Assembly (NCBI GenBank): GCA_002457555.1
Contig: NTJQ01000007.1
Location: 1-64,000, forward strand
Length of the DNA stretch: 64,000 bases
Source: Marine Group II euryarchaeote MED-G37
GTDB taxonomy: Archaea; Thermoplasmatota; Poseidoniia; Poseidoniales; Thalassarchaeaceae
Reading direction: 5' to 3'
The number at the start of each line of letters is the position of its first letter. Positions within the stretch are counted from its first letter, which is position 1. Made by a program: the position numbers and the translations under genes. The notes under the pieces were generated by a model. That model saw nothing but the letters and a program-made list of their open reading frames with translations, made no database searches and was not told the origin of the DNA. Positions 42,454-50,727 of the stretch are shown in pieces.

Positions 42454-43632
42454 TTAACTCTCCTGACTTCCCTCATTGGCAAACGGGTCTGAACGAGTCA
42501 TAGCTTCAGAGTACTCTTTCCAGTCTAGTGAGAACCGGTCTCTATCAGGGTCCCATTCGTCCCATGTTACTACTTCTTCAAGAGCATCTCGATACCGATC
42601 TGGAACAATACCAGGAACGATGAATGCTTTTTGTCTATGTAGAGGGTATGGATTACGAAGTTGAATTCCTAATACTCCTAAGACTGCACGAGAGACGTAC
42701 CAAGTTGCCTGAGAATTCCAACCATGAGCGACTTTGATTACTATGCCAAGTCCATTAGGCCAATCAGGGTGTTCTACAGATAAACCGAGTAAGCCATCAG
42801 CGCCTTCTTTTGCGATTATTTTTCCTTCTCCGGCCTTAATACAAGTTGAGTCTAGTCTGTTGAATCCACCAATTAAATCCGGGTGCCTATTCATTGCCTC
42901 CCAAATCCAATCCTCTTTCCTATTTTTTGCTAGATTAGCGAACATCACGGCTAATTCATCAACTGTATTTGATGTTGTAGGAAAACCACAACCATCCTTT
43001 GCGACTCGCAATGGTTGCCAATCTGGCTTATTCATGTATTCCCGTAGAACATCAAGATACTCGGGAAACCATGGCGAACTAGGTAAAGTATATCCTGCTC
43101 TATTCATACCTCTTTTCCTCATCCCTTTGAGTATTGCAGCGTGTTCCCCAGAGCAGGTATGAAACCATCTCCTTGGCCTTCTAACCTGACGTCCGAATTG
43201 AATCAATGGGACGTCCAATGGACATTGCATCAAGCCCCACTCAGATTCTGTAAGTAAGGACTGAGCTGCAGCGACGTGCTCTGTATCTCCATTGTGTGAG
43301 GAGCATGAAATGGCTTTTTGTTTCCAATCTAAGTCGTCCAAAACTCCAGTAAAAGGCTTCATCATTAACGGCTTCATCATTGAACGACCATAGACCAAAA
43401 CATTACCACCGAATGAGTGTATAATTTCGTCACCATGTGCCCAAGCAACCGCTCCATGAATGGTGTTTTCAGAGACATCCATTCGCCTGAAATCAACTAA
43501 TGGTTCCCACTCTACATCACGTCCGGTTGCGATACCTTCGTGTTGTTCACCGAGAGGGTTAGTTGGGAATACCGCAGACCCAGGTCTACCCGGCGCGACG
43601 CTGGATGGCTGCTCAACTTTGCGTGCGCTCAT
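42454..43632 (-). CDS. Asparaginase II-like amidase (PF06089 type)
   Basis: 392 residues. Family features are 'YGRSMMKPLMMKPF', 'SCSSHNGDTEHVAAAQSLL', 'WFHTCSGEHAAILKGMRKRG', 'VAKDGCGFPTTSNTVDELAVMFANL' and a C-terminal 'GNxx'-like substrate region. These correspond to the thermolabile/bacterial asparaginase II family (Ser/Lys/Cys-rich conserved positions), whose members hydrolyse asparagine or other amides. It overlaps the monooxygenase gene by four bases and is two bases ahead of the dehydrogenase, so it is part of one operon. The substrate may not be asparagine in this context. Confidence 0.85.
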   Translation of the reverse strand: MSARKVEQPSSVAPGRPGSAVFPTNPLGEQHEGIATGRDVEWEPLVDFRRMDVSENTIHGAVAWAHGDEIIHSFGGNVLVYGRSMMKPLMMKPFTGVLDDLDWKQKAISCSSHNGDTEHVAAAQSLLTESEWGLMQCPLDVPLIQFGRQVRRPRRWFHTCSGEHAAILKGMRKRGMNRAGYTLPSSPWFPEYLDVLREYMNKPDWQPLRVAKDGCGFPTTSNTVDELAVMFANLAKNRKEDWIWEAMNRHPDLIGGFNRLDSTCIKAGEGKIIAKEGADGLLGLSVEHPDWPNGLGIVIKVAHGWNSQATWYVSRAVLGVLGIQLRNPYPLHRQKAFIVPGIVPDRYRDALEEVVTWDEWDPDRDRFSLDWKEYSEAMTRSDPFANEGSQES

Positions 43633-44873
43633 TCGCTCCCTCCATTTACCGCCGGTGCGACTTTCATCATGAATGCCTCCATGTTGCGTTGAACCCTTTG
43701 CGAATCGTGATTAAAGAAATCAAACCAACACATTAGGCGATCTTCAGGGTCGAATCTTTCTCTGATTTGTTCAGCAACTTCGTGGACATTTCCAATTACT
43801 GCATTATCGGTGGCACGCTCTACTTTTGTTGGATCGATAGTACCCTCAAGAGCATGCCAGTAGGTTGTCAGTGCGGCTCTAGCTTCTTCTTTTGCCGCCA
43901 TGCTCCGCTCGTCGACAGTCAAACCCTCCTCGTCATTAACGAAGACCATGATTGTACGAGGCATCATGTCACGAGTCCATGCACCTCCTGAAGAGTGGTA
44001 GTTTTCTTCCATTCTTTTGTGAGTTTGTTCTATGATATGAGGAGGTGTAATCGAGAGATTGAACACCTGAACAGGCGCCCATTTGTTTACCTCAATCTGT
44101 AGATTCATATCATGACTTCCAATAACTAAGTTGAGTAATTCACGACGCCATTCCTGCGGTATAGTTTTGATTTCCTCGAAGTCATATCTTGATGGAATGG
44201 TGATTGATTCAGGTGCCTGTAATAGGCTATGCATATTCATGGCAGCATCCTGAACATTCTGCCAATCTTCATCAGAGCGGAAATTATCTCTAGTCAAGAC
44301 AGTCTTTCGAATCATTTCACTAGAAATCACTTCACCATTCAGCAGTCTGAGGAAAATCTCAGATGCTTCCGCAAAAATCTGACCCCTTAGAGCCGGCCAA
44401 GCCACCTCCTCAACTGCATCTCGAGGTACGATTCCGTAAGGGCGAGCCATGAATTCGAAGCGGCCGGCTGAAAAACCGATGTGTAATCTTCGATTTTCTT
44501 CTGGATTCATTCCATGTAACGCAAGAAATGAACCAACTCGTTCCGCCTGAGGAATGGGTCCTCCACTAGCCAGAATCGACATAACTGCGCTACCAACTTC
44601 CATTCTTTTTGTACGAGAATACATTGCTGTTGCGACTTGGAAAAAGTCCGTACAGAGTCCAACTTCGCCTGGATAATGCGGGACTACAGGCTTGGAGTTC
44701 TGTTTCTGAACTTCCGTTGAAAGATGCGCCTGAGCAACCCACCCTACACCAAATCCTAACTTATCGGCTTTCTCTGCTTGGTCAAGGAAGTTAGCAAACA
44801 TTTCACTTTCGCTTGGTATATGTCCGGAGGTGTCCGGAGTTTGCGAAATCGAGAAGAAGATGTCAAACTTCAT
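43629..44873 (-). CDS. Luciferase-like flavin-dependent monooxygenase
   Basis: 414 residues from the ATG at 44873 (the TTG at 44882 is the track start). TIM-barrel LLM-type protein: 'DQAEKADKLGFGVGWVAQAHL', 'TAMYSRTKRMEVGSAVMSI', 'RRLHIGFSAGRFEFMARPYG'. The conserved 'G.SAGR' and N-terminal segments fit the bacterial luciferase/alkane monooxygenase superfamily using reduced FMN or F420. No flavin reductase lies beside it. It is between the SDR and the amidase in the six-gene operon. Confidence 0.88.
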   Translation of the reverse strand: MKFDIFFSISQTPDTSGHIPSESEMFANFLDQAEKADKLGFGVGWVAQAHLSTEVQKQNSKPVVPHYPGEVGLCTDFFQVATAMYSRTKRMEVGSAVMSILASGGPIPQAERVGSFLALHGMNPEENRRLHIGFSAGRFEFMARPYGIVPRDAVEEVAWPALRGQIFAEASEIFLRLLNGEVISSEMIRKTVLTRDNFRSDEDWQNVQDAAMNMHSLLQAPESITIPSRYDFEEIKTIPQEWRRELLNLVIGSHDMNLQIEVNKWAPVQVFNLSITPPHIIEQTHKRMEENYHSSGGAWTRDMMPRTIMVFVNDEEGLTVDERSMAAKEEARAALTTYWHALEGTIDPTKVERATDNAVIGNVHEVAEQIRERFDPEDRLMCWFDFFNHDSQRVQRNMEAFMMKVAPAVNGGSE

Positions 44874-44885
44874 GTAAATCAATCC

Positions 44886-45683
44886 CTAGATGGATCGCAT
44901 TCTGCCACCATCGACAGCCAAAGATACACCCCGAATGCCTCCACTGCTAGGTAAGCAGAGGAAGGTGACAGCCGCAGCGGTCTCTAATGGGTCGATTAAG
45001 CGTTGGATGGGTACAGAGTTCATCCAATTTTCTTGCACCTCTTCGACCGACTTTCCGGTTTTATCGGATATAGAACCTGCAAGAGAGCCAAGTCGGTCAG
45101 TGTCAGTAAATCCAGGTAGTATGTTGTTGATGGTGATACAGGGGGCTAATTCTCGAGATAATGACTTAGCCCAAGATGCCATAGCACCCCTCAAAGTGTT
45201 TGAGAGTCCGATATTGTCAATAGGTTCTCGGACTGAAGTCGAAATGATGTTCACGAAGCGGCCATAACCCAATTCGGCCATTCTCGGGGAAAGAATTTGG
45301 GCTATTGAATGAGAAGCGTGAAGGTGGCGTGAAAATGGCCCTTCAAACTCATCTAATTTGTTCGCAAGAAGTGGCCCACCCGGGGGTCCTCCAGCATTAT
45401 TGACCACTATCTCAATCATACCTAATCCTAAAACAGCCTCTCTAACGGCCTCAACATCTTCTAAATCAAGAACAAGGATTTCATGTCCTGAGCCATGCAA
45501 TTCTGCTACTAATTCTTCCAGTGCATCAGCACTTCGAGCACAGGCGATGACTCGAGCCCCCGCTCGTGCTAACATCTGAGCGGTAGCGCGGCCTATCCCT
45601 GCACTAGCTCCACAAACCAATGCTGTTCTTCCAGCCAAGGCATTTTCAGCAAAAGGAAATCCATCATTCAATATATCACTCAT
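44886..45683 (-). CDS. Short-chain dehydrogenase/reductase lacking the usual YxxxK
   Basis: 265 residues. Rossmann nucleotide loop 'LVCGASAGIGRATAQMLARAGARV' and 'IVVNNAGGPPGGPL' are intact. The Ser-Tyr-Lys centre is altered: after 'VNIISTSVREPIDN' the expected YxxxK is 'LSNTLRGAMASWAKSL', with no Tyr. The same replacement is known in a subgroup of FabG-like proteins whose chemistry is not well settled. C-terminal 'LPSSGGIRGVSLAVDGGRM' is standard. Its start lies 11 bases after the formyltransferase stop. Confidence 0.88.
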   Translation of the reverse strand: MSDILNDGFPFAENALAGRTALVCGASAGIGRATAQMLARAGARVIACARSADALEELVAELHGSGHEILVLDLEDVEAVREAVLGLGMIEIVVNNAGGPPGGPLLANKLDEFEGPFSRHLHASHSIAQILSPRMAELGYGRFVNIISTSVREPIDNIGLSNTLRGAMASWAKSLSRELAPCITINNILPGFTDTDRLGSLAGSISDKTGKSVEEVQENWMNSVPIQRLIDPLETAAAVTFLCLPSSGGIRGVSLAVDGGRMRSI

Positions 45684-45694
45684 TTTTTCAACCC

Positions 45695-46435
45695 CTAATC
45701 CACATAGTGTGCGTATTTTTCCTCTGCAAGTTTCTCATAAACCAACTGTAAAACATCCTCTGGAGCGTTCCTGAAAGTTGGATGTTCACTTTCTCCTTGC
45801 GGATGTCGCATCTCATCCCATCGCCCCTCTTCATATGCCATCAGGGCTTCCTTCATCAATACACCAGCTAGAACTAATGTTTCGTAGCAAAGATCCTCAT
45901 AGGTCATACCTCTCTTGACAGAAACTTCTCTCCTTAGCAATAAGTCCCCTGTATCAATTCCATTATCGCAAAAGTGTGTAGAACTACCTACTGGAATGTC
46001 GTGATAAACACTCCAAGCCGGAGAGGCCGAGCCACGACAATCAGGAAGTAGTCCCGGGTGTGAATTTACTACCCCATCTTTGGGGTGGTCTAGTATTTCG
46101 CCACGAATTATTCTAGTTCCTCCAAATACGATGAGTTCGAGTTGTAAATCTGCAAGGTATGGCATTACCTGTTCTGAGTTATGAATAGCAACTTCTACGT
46201 GTTGTACATCAATTCCTTGATTCGATAAATCGGCTAACTGCGACTCAATTGTTGGAGCAATTGGATTTCCTTCTATACGCTTGAGAAACTTCTCTCTCTC
46301 CTCATCTGCAATCGCTGAGTCCTCCGAAATTACGATACTCGGAATGAATCCTTCTGAGAGAATTTGTCGCAACATTTCTCTTCCATAAGGATGCTCCTTT
46401 AGGAGCAAATATGCGAAACTTGTCTTATCCCCCAC
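45695..46435 (-). CDS. Formyltransferase-family protein
   Basis: 246 residues of the formyl-transferase N-terminal fold (methionyl-tRNA/GAR/sugar-amine formyltransferases): 'ELIVFGGTRIIRGEILD', 'GVVNSHPGLLPDCRGSASPAWSVYHD' with the conserved Asn-x-His and the folate-binding loop, and 'DNGIDTGDLLLRREVSV' with the catalytic Asp. It lacks the C-terminal tRNA-binding domain of Fmt, and archaea do not formylate initiator tRNA, so an amine of a small molecule is the likely acceptor. GTG start. First gene of the leftward six-gene cluster. Confidence 0.86.
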   Translation of the reverse strand: MGDKTSFAYLLLKEHPYGREMLRQILSEGFIPSIVISEDSAIADEEREKFLKRIEGNPIAPTIESQLADLSNQGIDVQHVEVAIHNSEQVMPYLADLQLELIVFGGTRIIRGEILDHPKDGVVNSHPGLLPDCRGSASPAWSVYHDIPVGSSTHFCDNGIDTGDLLLRREVSVKRGMTYEDLCYETLVLAGVLMKEALMAYEEGRWDEMRHPQGESEHPTFRNAPEDVLQLVYEKLAEEKYAHYVD

Positions 46436-46513
46436 TGTACTATCCCCAACCCCGCGAAGTGGTCATTGGTACCCGTTCTTTTCGGTCGCTTATTTTCCTA
46501 AATTTCACATCAT

Positions 46514-47095
46514 CTATTCTAGAATTTCAGCTTCCATTTCTTCCTCGGAGCCGTTCACTTTCTGAAGTTTAATACCGCCAAAACTTCTGATTCTTATCAC
46601 CTGATAAATCAACAGTAGAATACCTATGACCACCACCAATTCAACATGCGGGACTTCAAATCCTTCGGATTGCGTCTGTAACCCCTCATTTCCTTCATTA
46701 GGGTCCTCTTCCGGATCTTCCTCATCGGCGGGTATTGGTTCTACTATTATTGTTCCAATCATTCCAAGCTCTTCGTGAGGTTCACAGACATATTCGTAGG
46801 TTCCATTTTCACCAATGTTGAATGTGTAGGTATAGTCTACATTTCTTGATGCTTCTCCAGAATCAAACAAACCATTCATCTCTACCGCGTTGTGGGCAAG
46901 TAACTCTCCACTCCATAAGAATCGGACCGAATCTCCTTCTTGCAGAGTAATTGTCTCAGGTGAAAAACGTAAGTTTGTACTGTCTACGCTGACAATCACT
47001 ATTTCTCCCTCATCTTGATTGACAATATTTCCTGTAGCCATGACAGTGCTAAGTAAAAATATGCAAGCAATACCCGCCATAATGGCTGATTTCAC
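46514..47095 (-). CDS. Membrane-anchored cupredoxin (plastocyanin/halocyanin-like)
   Basis: 193 residues. A signal peptide (1-21) precedes a type 1 copper domain: 'LRFSPETITLQEGDSVRFLW', 'LLAHNAVEMNG' (first His ligand) and 'YEYVCEPHEELGMIGTIIV' (Cys, His and Met ligands). An acidic Pro/Glu linker and a C-terminal membrane helix ('VELVVVIGILLLIYQVI') follow. Blue copper proteins carry single electrons outside the membrane, so it may work with a terminal oxidase and the cytochromes served by the ccm genes. It is separated by 78 bases from the formyltransferase. Confidence 0.92.
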   Translation of the reverse strand: MKSAIMAGIACIFLLSTVMATGNIVNQDEGEIVIVSVDSTNLRFSPETITLQEGDSVRFLWSGELLAHNAVEMNGLFDSGEASRNVDYTYTFNIGENGTYEYVCEPHEELGMIGTIIVEPIPADEEDPEEDPNEGNEGLQTQSEGFEVPHVELVVVIGILLLIYQVIRIRSFGGIKLQKVNGSEEEMEAEILE

Positions 47096-47163
47096 AAATA
47101 ACCCTGAGTCGATTTAACCTATTAAGCGATGTTTAGCGAAAATAGGAAATTGGCAGTTTCAAA

Positions 47164-48573
47164 CTAGGGAGTAACTCGAGAGCGATCCCGTGGGAATAAG
47201 ACAACTTCTCGGACATTACCAGCCCCAGTTAGGATCATTAGCAGCCGTGCGACACCTAGCCCCCATCCTGCATGAGGTGGTGCGCCATAACGGAATCCAT
47301 CGGTGTAGAATGTGAAGTCTGCTGGATCCAAATCCATGTTTCTTAGATTCTGTTCCAAAACATCGACACGATGCTCTCGCTGTCCTCCAGAGGTCATCTC
47401 ATCACGACCATAATTGAGGTCGAATCCACGGCTCAACTGGCCATCAGTAGAGCCTTTTTCATCCTCATTATGGAAGATGTAGAATGGCTTCATCGACATT
47501 GGCCATCGTGGCAGGAAGTGGAATCCTGGGTGTTCCGCAGCAATGATGTCACAATGATGACTTTCGATATCATCACCCCATTCAATTTCTCCACCTCCCT
47601 TCTGTACGATTTCAATCGCATCACAGTATGGAATACGTGGGAATGGTAGTTCGGGGATTTCCACAGTCACCGGCTCTTGACCTTGACTTACTCTGTATTC
47701 ATTGACAATATCGATGAGATGTTTGTCATTTACGACGACCTGACTCCAGATGTGGTGAATCATTCTTTCCTGAACTCCCATTACGTCTTCATCATTCATC
47801 CAAGCGCCTTCGATATCAAAGGAAATGAATTCGTTTAGATGGCGGTATGTGTCGTGTTTTTCTGCACGGAAGGCGGGCCCGATTTCGAATACTCTTTCTA
47901 AGCCGCCAAGAACTGCCAATTGCTTGTATAACTGAGGTGATTGACTAAGGAAAGCCGGTGTATCAAAATACATCATTGGGAATAGATTGGTGCCCCCCTC
48001 GCTGGCGCTAGCAATGATTTTTGGTGAATTAATTTCTTGGAATCCTTCGCCGATTAGATGGTCGCGCCCATATTGTAGTACACGACTTCTAAGTTGGAAC
48101 ATTGCATTTACGTGTGCTCGACGAAGATCGAGGTGTCTGTTGTCTAATCTAATATCCAATCCAACATTGACATCATCAGTAATTCCAACGGGTAACGGTG
48201 TTTCTGCAGACGATAGTATGTCGGCCTCGGTTACATTAATCTCGTATTCAGGCGGTGGGGTAGGTTCTCCTTCTGGGACCTTTGGAGGTCGCTTTTGTGC
48301 TACGATTCCAGTTACCTGTATTGTCGATTCCCGTGAGGCGGATTGGATTGCAGTAAACGTATTTTCATCCATGTTATCTTTTTTCAGAAATGCTTGGATA
48401 TGTCCTGTACCATCACGTAGCATTAGGAAAGCGATTGCGCCTCGACCTCGAACTGTTTCTGCATATCCGGCAACGGAGACCTGTTCTCCAATCATATCTG
48501 CTCCATTACTCACAACCTGTCCAATAGTGTGAGTACGGAAGGCGGTTGGATGCCACTTGCTACTGTCGCGCAT
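47164..48573 (-). CDS. aspS: Aspartyl-tRNA synthetase, archaeal type
   Basis: 469 residues from the ATG at 48573 (the track start at 48606 adds a leader without support). An OB-fold anticodon domain ('VSVAGYAETVRGRGAIAFLMLRDGTGHIQAF') precedes the class II core: motif 1 around 'EGFQEINSPKII', motif 2 'VFEIGPAFRAEKHDTYRHLNEF', 'LSQSPQLYKQLAVLGG' for Asp binding and motif 3 'GWGLGVARLLMILTG'. The compact archaeal form lacks the bacterial insertion. Whether it also charges tRNA-Asn cannot be told from this window. Confidence 0.95.
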   Translation of the reverse strand: MRDSSKWHPTAFRTHTIGQVVSNGADMIGEQVSVAGYAETVRGRGAIAFLMLRDGTGHIQAFLKKDNMDENTFTAIQSASRESTIQVTGIVAQKRPPKVPEGEPTPPPEYEINVTEADILSSAETPLPVGITDDVNVGLDIRLDNRHLDLRRAHVNAMFQLRSRVLQYGRDHLIGEGFQEINSPKIIASASEGGTNLFPMMYFDTPAFLSQSPQLYKQLAVLGGLERVFEIGPAFRAEKHDTYRHLNEFISFDIEGAWMNDEDVMGVQERMIHHIWSQVVVNDKHLIDIVNEYRVSQGQEPVTVEIPELPFPRIPYCDAIEIVQKGGGEIEWGDDIESHHCDIIAAEHPGFHFLPRWPMSMKPFYIFHNEDEKGSTDGQLSRGFDLNYGRDEMTSGGQREHRVDVLEQNLRNMDLDPADFTFYTDGFRYGAPPHAGWGLGVARLLMILTGAGNVREVVLFPRDRSRVTP

Positions 48574-48666
48574 GGCTTTCCGTTCGGTCTTTAATTTATG
48601 AATCAAATCGAAAGTCAGTTTTGCTCCGTGCTAATGCTTGAGTAGTCGATACCCTACACACTAGAC

Positions 48667-49749
48667 ATGGACAACGACTCGATGTACTACCGGATGATGG
48701 GAAATACTGGGATTCAAGTTTCTGTTCTTTCCTATGGTTTCTGGGCAACCTATGGGGTCAAAGATAGGCTGACAGGAGATGCAGGAGTAAAGACCGCAAA
48801 GGAATTGATGCGAGTTGCCCGGGAAGCAGGAGTCAATTGTTTTGACCACGCAGAGGCCTATGGCAATCCAACCGGGGAAGCGGAGAAAATCTTCGGCTTA
48901 GCACTAAAAGAATTACAGTTAGAAGACAAAGATCTCTGGAGACGCTCAGAATTGGTAATTACCACTAAGATTTTTTGGGGTGGTTCTGGGGTAAACGAAT
49001 CTGGACTTTCTATCAAGCATTGTCGCGAAGGAATGGACAAGTGTTTGGAAAGGTTGCAATTAGATTATGTCGACATGGTATTCTGCCACAGGCCTGATCC
49101 ATTCACACCTACTGCAACAGTTGTTAGAGCTATGACTGACATTGTTCGTTCAGGTAGATCAACAGCTTGGGGTACAAGTGAATGGTCTGCACAACAAATT
49201 ACTGAAGCATATTGGATTGCAAAGAGTGAAGGTCTAGAGCCTCCGCAATTCGAACAGCCTCAATATAATATGCTACATAGACAGAGGTTCGAAGAGGAAT
49301 ACTTCCCTCTTTACAACCCTCCATATTCGATTGGGACAACAATTTGGAGCCCGCTTAGGTCGGGATTCCTGACTGGAAAATACCTCGAGGGAATACCTGA
49401 AGATTCACGGCCTACTCAGGAAGGGTACGACTGGATGCTACAAGATTTAGATGAAAGAAGGGCCCGTGGCGAGTTCGAAATAGTAGCTAATCTAGTCGAT
49501 TTTGCTAATAATAAAGGTTGCACTCCAGCACAACTCGCTCTTGCTTGGTGTTTGAAGAATCCAAATGTTTCGACTATACTCTTGGGCGCTACTACAGAAG
49601 ATCAACTACGAGATAATTTGGGTAGTATCGAAGTCGCACTTTCAATGAGCGAAGATGAGATGAAATCTATTGAGGAAATTCTAGGAAACAAACCCGCTGA
49701 TTGGATAGGTCCGGGCGGAGATGGAAATCGTCAATTAAAGACACTTTAG
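48667..49749 (+). CDS. Aldo/keto reductase, potassium-channel beta-subunit type
   Basis: 360-residue (beta/alpha)8 barrel. The tetrad is visible: Asp and Tyr in 'VNCFDHAEAYGNPTGEAE', Lys in 'LVITTKIFWGG' and His in 'MVFCHRPDPFTP'. 'WGTSEWSAQQITEAYWIA' and 'FEQPQYNMLHRQRFEEEY' match the Kv-beta/YghZ branch, and 'STILLGATTEDQLRDNLGSIEV' binds the NADPH phosphate. Likely reduces aldehydes or ketones in the cytosol; substrate unknown. It converges with trmI, leaving a seven-base gap. Confidence 0.93.
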   Translation: MDNDSMYYRMMGNTGIQVSVLSYGFWATYGVKDRLTGDAGVKTAKELMRVAREAGVNCFDHAEAYGNPTGEAEKIFGLALKELQLEDKDLWRRSELVITTKIFWGGSGVNESGLSIKHCREGMDKCLERLQLDYVDMVFCHRPDPFTPTATVVRAMTDIVRSGRSTAWGTSEWSAQQITEAYWIAKSEGLEPPQFEQPQYNMLHRQRFEEEYFPLYNPPYSIGTTIWSPLRSGFLTGKYLEGIPEDSRPTQEGYDWMLQDLDERRARGEFEIVANLVDFANNKGCTPAQLALAWCLKNPNVSTILLGATTEDQLRDNLGSIEVALSMSEDEMKSIEEILGNKPADWIGPGGDGNRQLKTL

Positions 49750-49756
49750 ATTCGGA

Positions 49757-50581
49757 TTATTCCTCTTCAATCGTAGCGATTTTCGCCGCTATCAACAAAA
49801 ATGCGGTGTGTCCCATCGGCTGATTACCCGGCCGCACCCCGCCCCTGCCGGCTTTTGCCCATCGTCTTTCGATTATTTCACCAGCAAATTCTACGACAAG
49901 TCCTTCTTCTTCGACCTTATTCCAGGATTTTTCTAACTGACCAGTGGTAGGGCAATAGCATGCAATCCTTCCTCCAATTCTAAGGGTTTGAGAGATTTCC
50001 GAAACAACCGTCCAAGGTTCTGCGAGATCGAGTATTGCAGCGTCTAGCTCACCACATATTGCTGCTACTTCGGAAGCCGCATTTTGCAAATCCATTTCTA
50101 ATAAATTCCAAGAGGGAAATTCAGCCGAAAACTCAGACATTCTTTCCATATTTCCACGTCCTACTTCAGCATGTTCTGGTCGGTTTTCAACAGAGATTAA
50201 ACACCCCTCTGAACTCATTACATTTGCAAGATTCATTGCAAGGCCTGCAGAGCCATGACCACCTTCCAGTACACGGCTTCCGGCACCTATTCCCATCCAT
50301 GAAATCAGAAATCCAGAATCCTTGATTCCAATTGTTTGCGCCCTTCTATTCATGTTCCGACGAGCCTCAGGTAGAGCGGCTTCTACTATGGTCAAAGATT
50401 TCTGGCCAACAGTGATTCTATCTCCTAATGAAAATCCTTCTAGAAGTGCTGAAGCATCGAACCTTCCAAGCCCCTTAATTTTGACTTCACCAGGGACATT
50501 GTTGACGAGATATGCTCTTCCATCGTCCTCTCTTAGAGCCACCCAATTGGGGGCTTTAGTTGTCGCCCCAGTGCCTGACAT
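49757..50581 (-). CDS. trmI: tRNA (adenine-N1)-methyltransferase TrmI
   Basis: 274 residues from the ATG at 50581 (the track's GTG is one codon upstream). An N-terminal small beta domain is followed by the SAM fold: 'GAGSRVLEGGHGSAGLAMNLAN' (normally VLExGxGSG), 'LISVENRPEHAEVGRGNME', 'LDAAILDLAEPWTVV' and the C-terminal 'RPGNQPMGHTAFLLIA'. These are the TrmI/Trm61 signatures. Archaeal TrmI makes m1A at positions 57/58 in the T-loop of tRNA, which aids stability. Confidence 0.9.
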   Translation of the reverse strand: MSGTGATTKAPNWVALREDDGRAYLVNNVPGEVKIKGLGRFDASALLEGFSLGDRITVGQKSLTIVEAALPEARRNMNRRAQTIGIKDSGFLISWMGIGAGSRVLEGGHGSAGLAMNLANVMSSEGCLISVENRPEHAEVGRGNMERMSEFSAEFPSWNLLEMDLQNAASEVAAICGELDAAILDLAEPWTVVSEISQTLRIGGRIACYCPTTGQLEKSWNKVEEEGLVVEFAGEIIERRWAKAGRGGVRPGNQPMGHTAFLLIAAKIATIEEE

Positions 50582-50727
50582 CACTAATCCTTGTAACGGT
50601 CATTTAATTCAATACCTTCGATTATTCATTCCGCTAAAAATCCACTTTCTACGACCCCTAAAGGGTCGTTATTGATTAGAGACATTACTGAGTTATGTAT
50701 AAATGACCAGGATTAGACCATCTTTGC

